A stretch of DNA of 64,000 nucleotides from Mycoplana rhizolycopersici (GTDB lineage Bacteria > Pseudomonadota > Alphaproteobacteria > Rhizobiales > Rhizobiaceae): contig NZ_JABXYK010000003.1 of assembly GCF_013378445.1 (NCBI RefSeq), forward strand, positions 186,001 through 250,000, read 5' to 3'. Below the pieces are notes generated by a model that was not told the origin of the DNA, ran no database searches, and saw only the letters and a list, made by a program, of their open reading frames with translations. The translations under genes were made by a program, and so were the position numbers. This document shows positions 24,863 to 34,155 of this stretch, piece after piece. The first letter of the stretch is position 1, and the number at the start of each line of letters is the position of its first letter.

Positions 24863-26047
24863 TTACGCCTTCACCCGGTCCAGTGCCTGCGCGAAGTCTG
24901 CCAGAAGATCGTCGCCGTCCTCGATGCCGGCCGAGAAGCGGATGGTGCCCGGCGAGATACCGAGTTCGGCACGGGCCTCGTCGGTCAGGTTCTTGTGCGT
25001 CGTGGTGCCGGGATGCGTGATCAGGCTCTTGGCGTCGCCGAGGTTGTTGGAGATCTCGACGATCTCCAGCGAATTCTGCATGGCAAAGGCCGCTTCCTTG
25101 CCGCCCTTCAGGTGGACGCAGACGAGGGTCGATCCGCCGGACATCTGCTTGGCCACGATATCGGCCTGCGGATGGTCCTTGCGGCCCGGATAGATGACGC
25201 GCTCCACTTTCGGGTGGCTGGCGAGAAAATCGGCCACGCGCGCGGCGTTCTCGGTCTGTTGCTTGACGCGCAGCGGCAGCGTCTCGATGCCTTTCAGAAG
25301 CGTCCAGGCGTTGAACGGGGACATGGCCGGGCCGGTGTGGCGGAAGTAGTCCTGCAGGCTCTCCTCGATCCACTGCTTGTCCGAAAGCACGATACCCCCG
25401 AGGCAGCGGCCCTGGCCGTCGATGTGCTTGGTGGCAGAGTAGACGACGACGTGCGCGCCCAGCTCCAGCGGCTTCTGGAACATCGGCGTGGCAAAGACGT
25501 TGTCGACCACCACCTTGGCACCGATCTGGTTGGCAAGCCTGGCGACGCCGGCGATGTCGACCACTTCGAGCGTCGGATTGGTCGGGCTTTCGAGGAAGAA
25601 GACCTTGGTGTTCTTCTGGATCGCACCTTCCCAGTTCGCCAGGTCTCTTCCGTCGACCAGGGTGCATTCCACCCCGTATTTCGGCGCGAGCGTCTCGACG
25701 ATGTAGCGGCAGGAGCCGAACAGGGCGCGCGCGGCGACGATGTGGTCGCCGGCCTTCACCTGGCAGAGGATGGCGGCGGCGACGGCGGCCATGCCTGAAG
25801 CCATCGCCCGGCCTTCCTCGGCACCTTCCAGCAGGCACATGCGGCGCTCGAACATTTCGTTGGTCGGGCTGCCGTAGCGGGCGTAGATGAAACCTTCCGT
25901 CTCGCCCTTGAAGCGGGCTTCGGCAGCCTCCGAGCTCTCGTAGACGAAGCCCTGCGTCAGGAAGATGGCTTCGGAGGTTTCGGCGTGCTGCGAACGGGTG
26001 GTGCCGCCGTGGACGAGTTGGGTTGCCGGGCGCCAGGACTTGCTCAT
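24863..26047 (-). CDS. metZ: O-succinylhomoserine sulfhydrylase
   Basis: 394 residues from the ATG at 26047. A gamma-family Cys/Met-metabolism PLP enzyme that forms homocysteine from O-succinylhomoserine and sulfide. Motifs: TQLVHGGTTRS, YARYGSPTNEMFE, ASGMAAVAAAILCQVKAGDH, the PLP-binding YSATKHIDGQGRC, and ITHPGTTTHKNLT. MetZ differs from cystathionine gamma-synthase in the N-terminal start, which favours MetZ here. Transcription is controlled by the SAM-II riboswitch and terminator immediately upstream, placing the gene under methionine/SAM feedback. Confidence 0.94.
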   Translation of the reverse strand: MSKSWRPATQLVHGGTTRSQHAETSEAIFLTQGFVYESSEAAEARFKGETEGFIYARYGSPTNEMFERRMCLLEGAEEGRAMASGMAAVAAAILCQVKAGDHIVAARALFGSCRYIVETLAPKYGVECTLVDGRDLANWEGAIQKNTKVFFLESPTNPTLEVVDIAGVARLANQIGAKVVVDNVFATPMFQKPLELGAHVVVYSATKHIDGQGRCLGGIVLSDKQWIEESLQDYFRHTGPAMSPFNAWTLLKGIETLPLRVKQQTENAARVADFLASHPKVERVIYPGRKDHPQADIVAKQMSGGSTLVCVHLKGGKEAAFAMQNSLEIVEISNNLGDAKSLITHPGTTTHKNLTDEARAELGISPGTIRFSAGIEDGDDLLADFAQALDRVKA

Positions 26048-26071
26048 GGGATCATCGCTTTCCAAACAAAA

Positions 26072-26095
26072 AACCGGCCGCAATGCAGGCCGGTT
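26072..26095 (-). terminator. Terminator hairpin between SAM-II riboswitch and metZ
   Basis: On the minus strand AACCGGCC pairs with GGCCGGTT, followed by a TTTTTTG run. It lies 25 bp before the metZ ATG and directly after the riboswitch core, which fits transcriptional attenuation when SAM is bound. Confidence 0.8.
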
Positions 26096-26105
26096 CTACG
26101 CCCGG

Positions 26106-26160
26106 CCTTTTTAGCTACTTGTTTAACGTGGCTGCAAGCCGACCGGCCAAATCACCACGG
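26106..26160 (-). promoter_or_regulatory. SAM-II riboswitch (metA/metZ type)
   Basis: The minus strand reads CGTGGTGATTTGG, then GGCTTGCAGCC, then CACGTTAAACAAGTAGCTAA, then AAAGG. This matches the SAM-II layout: P1 stem CGTGG/CCACG, the conserved TTGCA and the 3' pseudoknot strand AGCTAAAAAGG. SAM-II is known from alphaproteobacterial metA and metZ leaders, where SAM binding lowers expression. Confidence 0.9.
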
Positions 26161-26241
26161 GATATCCGGTCCATACTGCCTGGAGGCGCTTGCGTCAATT
26201 GCCTGCATTTGGTTTTGTCGGCCAGTTTTAAGGATGGTGTC

Positions 26242-27339
26242 ATGGCAAACGCAACGGGAATTCTGGCGGATCGCGCCATCGCCGAACTGTTCGAGGGCGG
26301 CAAGCTGGCAAGCGAGGCCAAGCTGGACCAGGATCAGGTCCAGCCGGCGAGCCTCGATCTCAGGCTCGGCTCGAAGGCGTTTCGCGTGCGCGCAAGCTTT
26401 CTGCCCGGCCCCGCCCATCTCGTCTCCGACAAGCTCGACCGGCTGAAGCTGCACGTCATCGACCTTTCCGAAGGGGCCGTTCTCGAGACGGGCTGCGTCT
26501 ACATCGTGCCATTGATGGAGAGCCTCGACCTGCCCGCGGAGCTTTCAGCCTCCACCAATCCGAAGAGCTCGACCGGCCGCCTCGACATCTTCACGCGCGT
26601 CATCACCGACCACGCCCAGGAGTTCGACAAGATCCCGGCCGGATACAGCGGTCCGCTCTATCTCGAAATCTCGCCGCGAACCTTCCCGATCGTCGTCCGC
26701 CGTGGCTCGCGGCTGTCGCAGATCCGTTTCCGCCGTGGTAACGCGCTGCTTTCGGATGCCGAGCTCCTGGCCTTGCATAAGAGCGATACCCTGGTGGCGA
26801 GCGAGACGCCGAACGTTTCGGGCGGCGGCATCGCGTTGTCGATCGACCTGAAGGGGACCGGCCCCGACGGGCTGGTCGGCTATCGCGGTAAGCATCACAC
26901 GGCCGTCGTCGACGTGGACAAGAAGAATCAGCACGATGTCTTCGATTTCTGGGAGCCGCTGTTCAGCCGCGGCCGCAACGAATTGATCCTCGACCCCGAC
27001 GAGTTCTATATCCTCGTCTCCCGCGAGGCCGTCCACGTGCCCCCGCTCTATGCCGCCGAGATGACGCCGTTTGATCCGCTGGTGGGCGAATTCCGCGTTC
27101 ACTATGCCGGCTTCTTCGATCCGGGCTTCGGCCACGCAGCTGCCGGCGGCTCGGGCAGCCGCGCGGTCCTGGAGGTGCGCAGCCATGAAGTCCCCTTCAT
27201 CCTAGATCACGCACAGATCGTCGGCCGCCTCGTCTACGAGCGCATGCTGGAACTCCCCGAAAGCCTCTACGGCGCCGGGCTCGGTTCCAACTACCAGGCG
27301 CAAGGGTTGAAACTGTCCAAGCATTTCCGCTCGGTGTGA
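26242..27339 (+). CDS. dcd: 2'-deoxycytidine 5'-triphosphate deaminase, long form
   Basis: 365 residues, about twice the size of E. coli Dcd; alphaproteobacteria often carry this two-domain version. It deaminates dCTP to dUTP in thymidylate synthesis. The start at 26242 follows AAGGATGG. Features in the first half: QPASLDLRLGSKAFRV, TNPKSSTGRLDIFTRVITDH and ISPRTFPIVVRRGSRLSQIR, which are the dUTPase/Dcd fold motifs. The second half repeats the fold (ILVSREAVHVPPLYAAEMT, GEFRVHYAGFFDPGFGHAA). The neighbour metZ is divergent and unrelated in pathway. Confidence 0.9.
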   Translation: MANATGILADRAIAELFEGGKLASEAKLDQDQVQPASLDLRLGSKAFRVRASFLPGPAHLVSDKLDRLKLHVIDLSEGAVLETGCVYIVPLMESLDLPAELSASTNPKSSTGRLDIFTRVITDHAQEFDKIPAGYSGPLYLEISPRTFPIVVRRGSRLSQIRFRRGNALLSDAELLALHKSDTLVASETPNVSGGGIALSIDLKGTGPDGLVGYRGKHHTAVVDVDKKNQHDVFDFWEPLFSRGRNELILDPDEFYILVSREAVHVPPLYAAEMTPFDPLVGEFRVHYAGFFDPGFGHAAAGGSGSRAVLEVRSHEVPFILDHAQIVGRLVYERMLELPESLYGAGLGSNYQAQGLKLSKHFRSV

Positions 27340-27868
27340 GGAGAAGGCTGTTGCTCGTCAAACAGGCCGCCTCTACTATCGATCGATATGTCGACGGCCA
27401 GCCTCAACGAGACGATCTCTGCAACAACTTTGCTACCAGTTCGGCAAGTCCGCCAAGATGCGCGTGGACAGAGGTCCCTCAAGCCTGAAGGAACGACGCG
27501 GAAGCATCTAGCCCGCAAAGGCGCGCCCGTTGCCGGACGCCCGCTTGCAAGGAGTTGCCACAGAACGTTTCCCTGTCAGTTCCCTCGCAGGCCGGCGCCC
27601 TCTTAGGCTTTTTCAGCCGCCTCGATCGTCCTTGGCAGCAAGACCACAGGTGATGGAAGGTTCGTCACCGAACGCCATCAGGTCGGCGGATGACGTCATC
27701 GGCGGGGCGGCTTCTGTGTGTGGTGCTTCCGGGGTGAACCGGGCCGGATTGACTGGGTACGGCAGCAGGTTGAGAAGCAGAACGCCCGCTGCGCAAGGTC
27801 TTCATGAAGTTTAAACGTTGATATGATTGTATAGACCTCGCTGCTCAACTATTTCTTGCGCGATATAC
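27340..27868. other. 529-bp stretch without a supported gene
   Basis: Several short overlapping frames exist but none has a plausible start with a ribosome binding site or any family signature. I see no tRNA, terminator or repeat here. It must contain the promoter of the LuxR-type gene that follows. Confidence 0.4.
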
Positions 27869-28966
27869 ATGGCGGATATGGAACATCCTTCATTCCTTGT
27901 CGATTCGATCTATGAGGCGGCCGTTTTGCCGAGCCTCTGGCCCGGCGTCATCGAGAAAGTGGCCGCGGCAACGGGCTCTTTTGGCGGGTCGCTGTTCACG
28001 GTGGGGCCGAACCACTCCGCCGTAGCCGCGTCGGAGAATTGCGTCGAGCATCTTGATGCCCTGTTGAAGGGCCATTGGAGCGCGATCAACATTCGCGCGC
28101 AGCGCGTCGTCGCCATGGCGGAGATGGGGTTCGTTTCAGACGAAGACTTCGCCAGTCCGCAGGAAATCGCCCACCATCCCATCTATACGGAGTTTCTTCG
28201 CCCGCGCGGCCTGGGATGGACCGCAGCCACCCATATCATGGGGGTCGACGAGGACATTGCGATTTTCTCGATCGACAGGCGCCACACTCAGGGGGCATTC
28301 GACCGGGATGCGATTGCATTCCTGGATACCTTGAGACCGCACATATCTCGTGCGGTTCTGCTGTCGAGCAAGTTCCAGGCGCAGGCCGTCAACGGATCGC
28401 TGCAGGGGCTGCAAACGGTCGGCATCCCGGCGGCCGCGCTCGATGCACGGGGCCGCGTCCGCTTGATGAACGAGCCGTTTTTGCGCCTGCAATCCCAGAT
28501 CTGCGCCGGAGCGCTTGATCAGATTCGCGTGGCTGACGAAGCGGCGAACAGGCTTCTTCGGCAGGCTCTGGCCGAAGCTGATCGTCACAACGGATCGCCG
28601 ATGTCGATCGGCGTCCGTGGCACGGCGGAAGAACCGCCGTTCGTCCTGCATCTGACGCCGCTGCGCGGGCAGGGCCGCGACGTCTTCAGCGGCCTCGCCT
28701 TTATCGTGGCGATCGTGCCGCTGACGCAGCCGGGCCTGCCGTTCCGAATGCTGGTGCAGAGGCTGTATGATTTCACGCCGGCTGAAGCGCGGGTCGCCGA
28801 AAATCTGGTCGCAGGCCGTTCTGCAGCCCAGATTGCATCGCTTTATCGCATATCGCTGGAGACCGTTCGCACGCAGACCAAAAGCATTCTTGCGAAGACC
28901 GGAATCTCGCGCCAGGCCGAATTCGTCGCGCGCTTCTCCTCGTTTCGGACTGTCGCCGACGAATAA
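27869..28966 (+). CDS. LuxR-family transcriptional regulator
   Basis: About 365 residues; ATGs at 27869 and 27878 are both possible and neither has a clear ribosome binding site. The N-terminal 280 residues are a PAS-like sensory region without a recognised ligand motif. The C-terminal helix-turn-helix is of the LuxR/FixJ type: YDFTPAEARVAENLVAGRSA, QIASLYRISLETVRTQTKSI and LAKTGISRQAEFV. This class commonly activates small regulons in response to a metabolite. No linked operon suggests its target; the Tat-exported protein at 29781 is the nearest candidate. Confidence 0.8.
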   Translation: MADMEHPSFLVDSIYEAAVLPSLWPGVIEKVAAATGSFGGSLFTVGPNHSAVAASENCVEHLDALLKGHWSAINIRAQRVVAMAEMGFVSDEDFASPQEIAHHPIYTEFLRPRGLGWTAATHIMGVDEDIAIFSIDRRHTQGAFDRDAIAFLDTLRPHISRAVLLSSKFQAQAVNGSLQGLQTVGIPAAALDARGRVRLMNEPFLRLQSQICAGALDQIRVADEAANRLLRQALAEADRHNGSPMSIGVRGTAEEPPFVLHLTPLRGQGRDVFSGLAFIVAIVPLTQPGLPFRMLVQRLYDFTPAEARVAENLVAGRSAAQIASLYRISLETVRTQTKSILAKTGISRQAEFVARFSSFRTVADE

Positions 28967-29107
28967 TTTTCCTGCCGTCGCACTGTCGACGCATCGGCGT
29001 CGAGATCGAGTTCGCTGCTCTCGCAGAACAATGTCACCGAACGTGTGCAGGTTCAGCCTGTCCGCTCCATGAAGATGCCCGGCGGCGGGAGGCGTGCCGC
29101 TGCTCTC

Positions 29108-29446
29108 TCAGTTCTTCGTCAGGGTGACTTTAAGCGCGTCAGGGCCGGTGTTGTCCGTGTAGACAAATGCCAGTTTGTTGCCTTTTTGACGCTGCAATAC
29201 GACTTTCGCGCTCTTGTTGGTGCGCAAGCCGAAGGCCGCCTTGCCGCCGGTGACTTTCCCACCGATCACGCCCTGGGATTTGCCCTTGAAGTAGTAGGAT
29301 TTGGCTTGATCATTGGCAACGACGACCTTGATCGATGACCCTCCCGGTGTCGCTCCCGTCCAGGTCCCGTCCAATTCGCCCGCGGCCGCCAGCGCGGCAC
29401 CGGAAAGAAACATCACGAATGATAGTACGATTGAAACCGCACGCAT
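29108..29446 (-). CDS. Small exported protein
   Basis: 112 residues with a signal peptide (RAVSIVLSFVMFLSGAALAA). The mature part is a beta-rich domain of about 90 residues: LDGTWTGATPGGSSIKVVVA, YYFKGKSQGVIGGKVTGGKA and AKVVLQRQKGNKLAFVYTDN. It has no cysteines, so it is not a lipoprotein. AAAGGTG precedes the ATG. Function unknown; similar short periplasmic proteins are common in rhizobia. Confidence 0.7.
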   Translation of the reverse strand: MRAVSIVLSFVMFLSGAALAAAGELDGTWTGATPGGSSIKVVVANDQAKSYYFKGKSQGVIGGKVTGGKAAFGLRTNKSAKVVLQRQKGNKLAFVYTDNTGPDALKVTLTKN

Positions 29447-29780
29447 GCCTCACCTTTCAATTCGGATTTTGACTGACATGCCTGCATTGCAGGTTGGAGA
29501 TCCTGTGTCGTCCCCAATTTGGGTGAACGTCACGAAAAGACCTTCCCTGACAAGAGGGGAGAAGAGGCGGGATGAAACGATCGCGGGCTGTTGGCGCAGG
29601 ACTGAACAACGCGCTCACCGCAAATCGCTCCTCCTCTCTCGATATCGCGTCTCTGACTTATGCGCCCCTGCGCGTTTCCGCAGCACACCCCCGGTTTGCG
29701 ACCACGCGGGTTTCTCGTTACTGATGCACGTGTCACTTTTCGAACATTGCGCTTTTTACAAATGACAAAGGACGGACGCC
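29447..29780. other. 334-bp intergenic region
   Basis: Divergent promoter region between the exported protein and the Tat-exported aspartoacylase-like gene. No gene, hairpin or operator is supported. Confidence 0.35.
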
Positions 29781-30986
29781 GTGTCGGACAAACCCAAGGA
29801 AGGCCTTGATCGCCGCGACTTCATGCTTGCCTCTCTCGCATCGGTAGGGGCGTCGGCAGTTCTCGCCGGAAGCGCCGGCGCTGCCAAGGCGCAGGAGACG
29901 GCCACCTCCTCCGGTGAGGCAGCATCAGGAACATCGCAGGGGACGATCTATACCGGCGATGTGATCGACGGCAAGAAGGTCGTCAGCGCGCTCGACGTCA
30001 ACGACCTGGCGCCAGGGCAGAAGCACCATTTGTACTTCCAGGGCGTGGAGATGCCGTCCGGACAGCATTGGCATGTCTCCGTGACGGTCGCGCGGGGAGA
30101 AAAGCCGGGCAGGCGAGCCGTTCTGGTCAGTGGCGTGCATGGCGACGAAATGAGTTCGATACACACGGTGCAGACCGTGATGAACCAGCTCGACCCGGCG
30201 CAAATGTCGGGCACGGTGATGGCGGTCACGGATGTGTCTCGTCCGGCCGTGGAAGGCATGCAACGCAGATGGCCCAATCAAGGCAGGGGCATCGACCTGA
30301 TCGATATGAACCGCGAGTGGCCGGGAAACGAGAACGGCGCCACAGCCCCCAGCCGGCACGCCGGTCTCCTGTTCAACCGGCTGCTGCGGCCGAACGCCGA
30401 CTTCGCAATCGACTTCCACACGGGGACGACCGGCTTCGATGTCACCGCCTTCAACATTGGCGGCATGGATGTACCCGAGGTGAAGGCGATGGTGGAGCTC
30501 TATCCCGTCGGCCAGATCTTCGACAACCACGTCTATCCCGGCGTGCTGCACAACGCCTTCATGGACGTGGGCATTCCCTCCTTCACGCCGGAGATCGGCG
30601 CCGCACGCGTGCTGGATCTCGAGATGGTCTCGCTCTTCGTGGAAGGTACGATGAATGTCCTGAAGCATCATGGCATCGTTTCCGGCCCGATGGGACGCAC
30701 GGCCAAGGATGTGAATGTCTTTGTCGGCAACAGTGCGTTCCCGATCCTCGCCACCGCGGGCGGCCTCGTCGAGCATCTGGTCAAGCTCAACGACAAGGTC
30801 GAAGCGGGGCAAAAGGTGGCCGTTCAGCGCAATGGCTTCGGCGAAGTGGTGGCGGAGTATGTAAGCGAGGTGGCCGGGGAAGTAACGGGTCAGCGCAGCG
30901 ATGCCATGTCCGAGCCCGGCAACCCGCTGGTATTCATCCTCTTCAACAACCCGGCGCCCGCCGGCGCGGGGGCGTATCCGGAGTAG
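29781..30986 (+). CDS. Tat-exported succinylglutamate desuccinylase/aspartoacylase family protein
   Basis: 401 residues with a GTG start and AAAGGA upstream. A twin-arginine signal is visible at DRRDFMLASLASVGASAVLA, so the protein is exported folded, consistent with a bound zinc. The zinc-carboxypeptidase-like core has GVHGDEMSS (H-x-x-E) and the third ligand in FAIDFHTGTTGFD. The DMNREWPGNE stretch is typical of this M14-related family. The C-terminal part (EHLVKLNDKVEAGQKVAV, GFGEVVAEY) resembles a barrel-sandwich hybrid domain seen in such proteins. Likely an amidohydrolase acting on N-acyl amino acids or similar in the periplasm; substrate unknown. Confidence 0.82.
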   Translation: MSDKPKEGLDRRDFMLASLASVGASAVLAGSAGAAKAQETATSSGEAASGTSQGTIYTGDVIDGKKVVSALDVNDLAPGQKHHLYFQGVEMPSGQHWHVSVTVARGEKPGRRAVLVSGVHGDEMSSIHTVQTVMNQLDPAQMSGTVMAVTDVSRPAVEGMQRRWPNQGRGIDLIDMNREWPGNENGATAPSRHAGLLFNRLLRPNADFAIDFHTGTTGFDVTAFNIGGMDVPEVKAMVELYPVGQIFDNHVYPGVLHNAFMDVGIPSFTPEIGAARVLDLEMVSLFVEGTMNVLKHHGIVSGPMGRTAKDVNVFVGNSAFPILATAGGLVEHLVKLNDKVEAGQKVAVQRNGFGEVVAEYVSEVAGEVTGQRSDAMSEPGNPLVFILFNNPAPAGAGAYPE

Positions 30987-31325
30987 GGTTTCTGGACGCG
31001 CGATGCAGTAGCCGCGCTTTCGCCCCTCTCGACGTCACAGTTGCCAATGATGCCCGTCGGGTAACAGACTGTTTGAGCGGTCGAATTTGCTTTTCCTGTG
31101 AAAGCGCTTGCGAGGCTCGGACCGGCAGTGGCTTGCAGGTGGATCTCGCTGGAGTGCTCGTCTGCAGAAGAGGCGTTGACGCAGTCGTTCAGCGAAACTA
31201 GGTTGCGCCGACCACATGGCAATGCCGGATACGGACGGTGGTAGGCGCATGTGTCGGATGCCTGCAATTGGGTGCTGTATCGTATGAGGTGTATGGCCCA
31301 AGATTTAACCGATTGAGGACCGCGA
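30987..31325. other. 339-bp gap at the boundary of an AT-rich block
   Basis: No supported gene. Base composition shifts near 31300 from the GC-rich style of the core to clearly AT-richer sequence. No direct repeat or integrase was found here. Confidence 0.4.
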
Positions 31326-32288
31326 ATGAACAATGCACCGCGCGTATCGATAGTAATCAGAACCTACAATGAGGCCAACTATATCGGGCGTTTGCTTTAC
31401 GGCATTTCGCAGCAGACGTTCCAAGATTTTGAGATCGTCCTAGTTGACTCCGGTTCAACCGACAATACCGTCGATATTGCAAGGACATACGGCGCGCGTA
31501 TCGTCACAATTCCGAAGAGTGAGTTTTCTTTCGGGCGATCATTAAATATCGGCTGCGAGGCGGCCCGTGGAGAATTGATCGTCATTGCCAGTGGGCATGT
31601 TTATCCGCAGCGCAGTACCTGGTTGTCCAAGATGATTGAGCCATTTTCTGATAAGAGGGTGGCGCTTGTCTTTGGTAAGCAGCGAGGCGATCACCGGACG
31701 AAGTTCTCTGAAAATATCCTGTTTCTCAAGACGTATCCCGATAGTGGGGATGGTATTCAGGGTGACTATTTCTGCAATAACGCCAACTGTGCAATCCGGA
31801 GAGAGGATTGGCAGAAACATCCATATGATGAAAAGTTGACGGGATTGGAAGATATCCATTATGCGCGACACTTTTTTGAAAGTGGAAGGCACGTTCATTA
31901 TTGTCGCGATGCGACTATAGTTCATGTGCATGAGGAGTGCTGGCGCAGAATAAGAAACAGGTACATGCGTGAAGCAATTGCTATGAGGCATATCGAGCCT
32001 TCGATTCAGCTTGGTTTCGCGAAGGCGTTGGCGCTTATCCTTGTGCATGTCGTCGGCGATGGCTGGCACGCAATGCGCTTAGGGAGAATTCGGCGCGAAA
32101 TGTATGGCATCCTTTGCTTCAGGTTTAATCAGATATGGGGGACCTACCTTGGCTACCGTCGCGGAAACGCCGTCACGGAAGAGTTGAAGCGGCGATTCTA
32201 TTACCCGGGTGCCGCGGTTGCGATTGTTGAGGAAGAGAACTGCGAATTCCTGATCGACTATAAATGCTCAGTTGTGAATAAAGGTTAG
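31326..32288 (+). CDS. GT2 glycosyltransferase
   Basis: 320 residues of the GT-A fold. N-terminal SIVIRTYNEANYIGRLLYGI and VLVDSGSTDNTVDIA are typical of rhamnosyltransferase-like GT2 enzymes; instead of a strict DxD the metal region reads IASGHVYPQ. NNANCAIRREDWQKHPYDE and LTGLEDIHYARHF mark the acceptor region. The C-terminal 90 residues include an amphipathic stretch. It begins a plus-strand set with the CMP-sugar synthetase-like gene nine bases on, and its codon use is AT-richer than core genes, suggesting transfer. Confidence 0.82.
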   Translation: MNNAPRVSIVIRTYNEANYIGRLLYGISQQTFQDFEIVLVDSGSTDNTVDIARTYGARIVTIPKSEFSFGRSLNIGCEAARGELIVIASGHVYPQRSTWLSKMIEPFSDKRVALVFGKQRGDHRTKFSENILFLKTYPDSGDGIQGDYFCNNANCAIRREDWQKHPYDEKLTGLEDIHYARHFFESGRHVHYCRDATIVHVHEECWRRIRNRYMREAIAMRHIEPSIQLGFAKALALILVHVVGDGWHAMRLGRIRREMYGILCFRFNQIWGTYLGYRRGNAVTEELKRRFYYPGAAVAIVEEENCEFLIDYKCSVVNKG

Positions 32289-32296
32289 AGGGTGAC

Positions 32297-33016
32297 ATGG
32301 TTACAGCATTCGTTCCGTGTAGAGCTGGAAGTGAGCGCGTGAAATTTAAAAACACGCGCGAGTTTGCTGGGAGGTCTGGCGGGCTTATTGAGATTAAGGT
32401 CGACCAGCTTTGCTCATGTAATTTGATCGATAATATTGTCGTTTCCACGAACGATAACGTTGTTATTGATATTGTAAATAATTTATTTGGCGATAACGAA
32501 AAGGTATCGATTATAAGAAGACCGGACGAGCTCTGTCTGTCGTCGACGTCAACTGATGATGTTGTAAAATACGTCCCAAGCATAATAAAAGATGGGCCTG
32601 TTCTTTGGACCCATGTAACGTCGCCATTTGTGATGGGGTATCATTACGAGGATCTTATTCGACAATACGCTCGGGACATTGAGAGTGGGGAGTTTGATAG
32701 TCTTATGACTGTCACTGATGTAAGGACATTCGTGTGGAATGATCGTGGCCCGATTAATTATGAGCGATCGGTTGAAAAGTGGCCAAGGACGCAGACCATT
32801 AAGCCGCTGTATGAGGTGAATAGCGCTGCGTTCATTACGGACGTGAGTTTAATGGCCCGCTTGGACGACCGCATTGGTCGTCGCCCGCGACTAGTGTCGT
32901 TGGACAAGAGGGTGGCCTTTGATGTGGATTGGCCGGACGATTTTGACGTCGCGGAGATGATGTGGCGCAGTATGCATGATCGAGCGGATTTCGAAGCGGC
33001 AAAAACTCAAAGCTGA
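32297..33016 (+). CDS. CMP-sugar synthetase-like cytidylyltransferase
   Basis: 239 residues of the NeuA/KdsB-type nucleotidyltransferases. The N-terminal motif PCRAGSERVKFKNTREFAG corresponds to the ARGGSKRIPxKN signature; VDWPDDFDVAEMMW near the end matches the D-x-D metal site typical of the CMP-sialic acid synthetase group (FDVDWPxD). Such enzymes load an acidic nine-carbon or similar sugar onto CMP for transfer. No sugar biosynthesis genes (NeuB-like) lie nearby, so the sugar must be made elsewhere or the gene functions with a neighbour. GAGGGTGAC precedes its ATG. AT-rich. Confidence 0.75.
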   Translation: MVTAFVPCRAGSERVKFKNTREFAGRSGGLIEIKVDQLCSCNLIDNIVVSTNDNVVIDIVNNLFGDNEKVSIIRRPDELCLSSTSTDDVVKYVPSIIKDGPVLWTHVTSPFVMGYHYEDLIRQYARDIESGEFDSLMTVTDVRTFVWNDRGPINYERSVEKWPRTQTIKPLYEVNSAAFITDVSLMARLDDRIGRRPRLVSLDKRVAFDVDWPDDFDVAEMMWRSMHDRADFEAAKTQS

Positions 33017-33087
33017 CTCAGCTTTTTGTAAATGTGTGTTTCCGCCGTTAGCGTGAGCCTTGCCTTTTTCTGGCCTTGGAGAAATTG

Positions 33088-34149
33088 ATGACTTGTAGCG
33101 TAAGCAGAGGTTGCGTCCGAGCGGGGGGCGCCTGGATCCAGATTGAAGGCGAAGTAAATGCACGGTTGGTCACGTTCCAGTTTCGCGGGGAGAGTGACAG
33201 TGCGGTCACGTTAGAGCGCGTTTGGCCCGATGATTTTGACGTGGTGTCCGAGGGTGGCACGCAGATGTCCAGCATTGTCTTAGCCAACATTGAGGGCTTT
33301 CGCCCTTTTTGTGCTTTGGAGGTGTGGGTAGGTGGAGAGCGGGTGCCGGAGGGACCGCATTACCATTTGAAGAATATGTTTGCCTACACGGAGACCGATT
33401 TTGAGGCGCGGTACTTCAGGTTGAAGAACCGTGTGAAAGACGCCGAGACGTTGGCATTCTCGATGCGTCAGATATTGGAATTTTATCAGGGCAGGGAGGA
33501 CCACAAATGCGTTGCTGCGGTTATTTATGGGTATAAAGCTCTGGATACTTTGAGAGTTGACTGCATGAACGATGCAAAAGATAAGCTCTACAGGCAGTAT
33601 AAATTGGCGTCTCAGCTTCCGCTAACTGACAATCCAAGGACTGATGGTGATCATCTCCGTATATCTTTGGCTATGGTTTTGTGGCATCTGGAGCTATGCC
33701 TTGGTCGCAGGAAGGAGTGCTTTGAAATTCTCGATGACGTACTCGAGTTTTGCGAAAAACTTTCCAATCCAATGCCTGGTTCTGCGTACAATTTGTGCCG
33801 AATGGCCCTTTTTAGAGCTTATACCCATTTTCGGAGCGGAGAAATCGAGGATTGCATTAGAGTTAATGAAATAAACTTCAATTTCTATGTTCGCTCATAC
33901 GGCCGAGCGGAAATGCACGCGGTGCGCTTCACCGAGATGATTGATGCGCATCATGCCGTCGCACTGTCTCTTCAGATGCGTGAAAAGCTTCTTTCATCAA
34001 AGCGCAATATTGATTCTGATACTGTATTTTCTAGTGTAAATAGGGTCACGTCCGACCAGGGGATGGAGAAAATACGCACCCAATATAAGGCGGTCTTGCG
34101 CACTTGTGACAAATTGAAGCGGACGTTGACGTTGGTGGCCGCTCAATAA
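33088..34149 (+). CDS. Unrecognised protein in the glycan block
   Basis: 353 residues from the ATG at 33088 (GGAG upstream). I recognise no family. The first 110 residues appear beta-rich (WIQIEGEVNARLVTFQFRG, ERVWPDDFDVVSEGG). The rest is helical, with repeated pairs resembling a TPR-like array (AYNLCRMALFRAYTHFRSGE, HLELCLGRRKECFEILDDVL). The final third is basic. It could be a scaffold or regulator for the adjacent transferases. AT-rich composition shared with the preceding two genes; no signal peptide. Confidence 0.6.
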   Translation: MTCSVSRGCVRAGGAWIQIEGEVNARLVTFQFRGESDSAVTLERVWPDDFDVVSEGGTQMSSIVLANIEGFRPFCALEVWVGGERVPEGPHYHLKNMFAYTETDFEARYFRLKNRVKDAETLAFSMRQILEFYQGREDHKCVAAVIYGYKALDTLRVDCMNDAKDKLYRQYKLASQLPLTDNPRTDGDHLRISLAMVLWHLELCLGRRKECFEILDDVLEFCEKLSNPMPGSAYNLCRMALFRAYTHFRSGEIEDCIRVNEINFNFYVRSYGRAEMHAVRFTEMIDAHHAVALSLQMREKLLSSKRNIDSDTVFSSVNRVTSDQGMEKIRTQYKAVLRTCDKLKRTLTLVAAQ

Positions 34150-34155
34150 GGCGGG

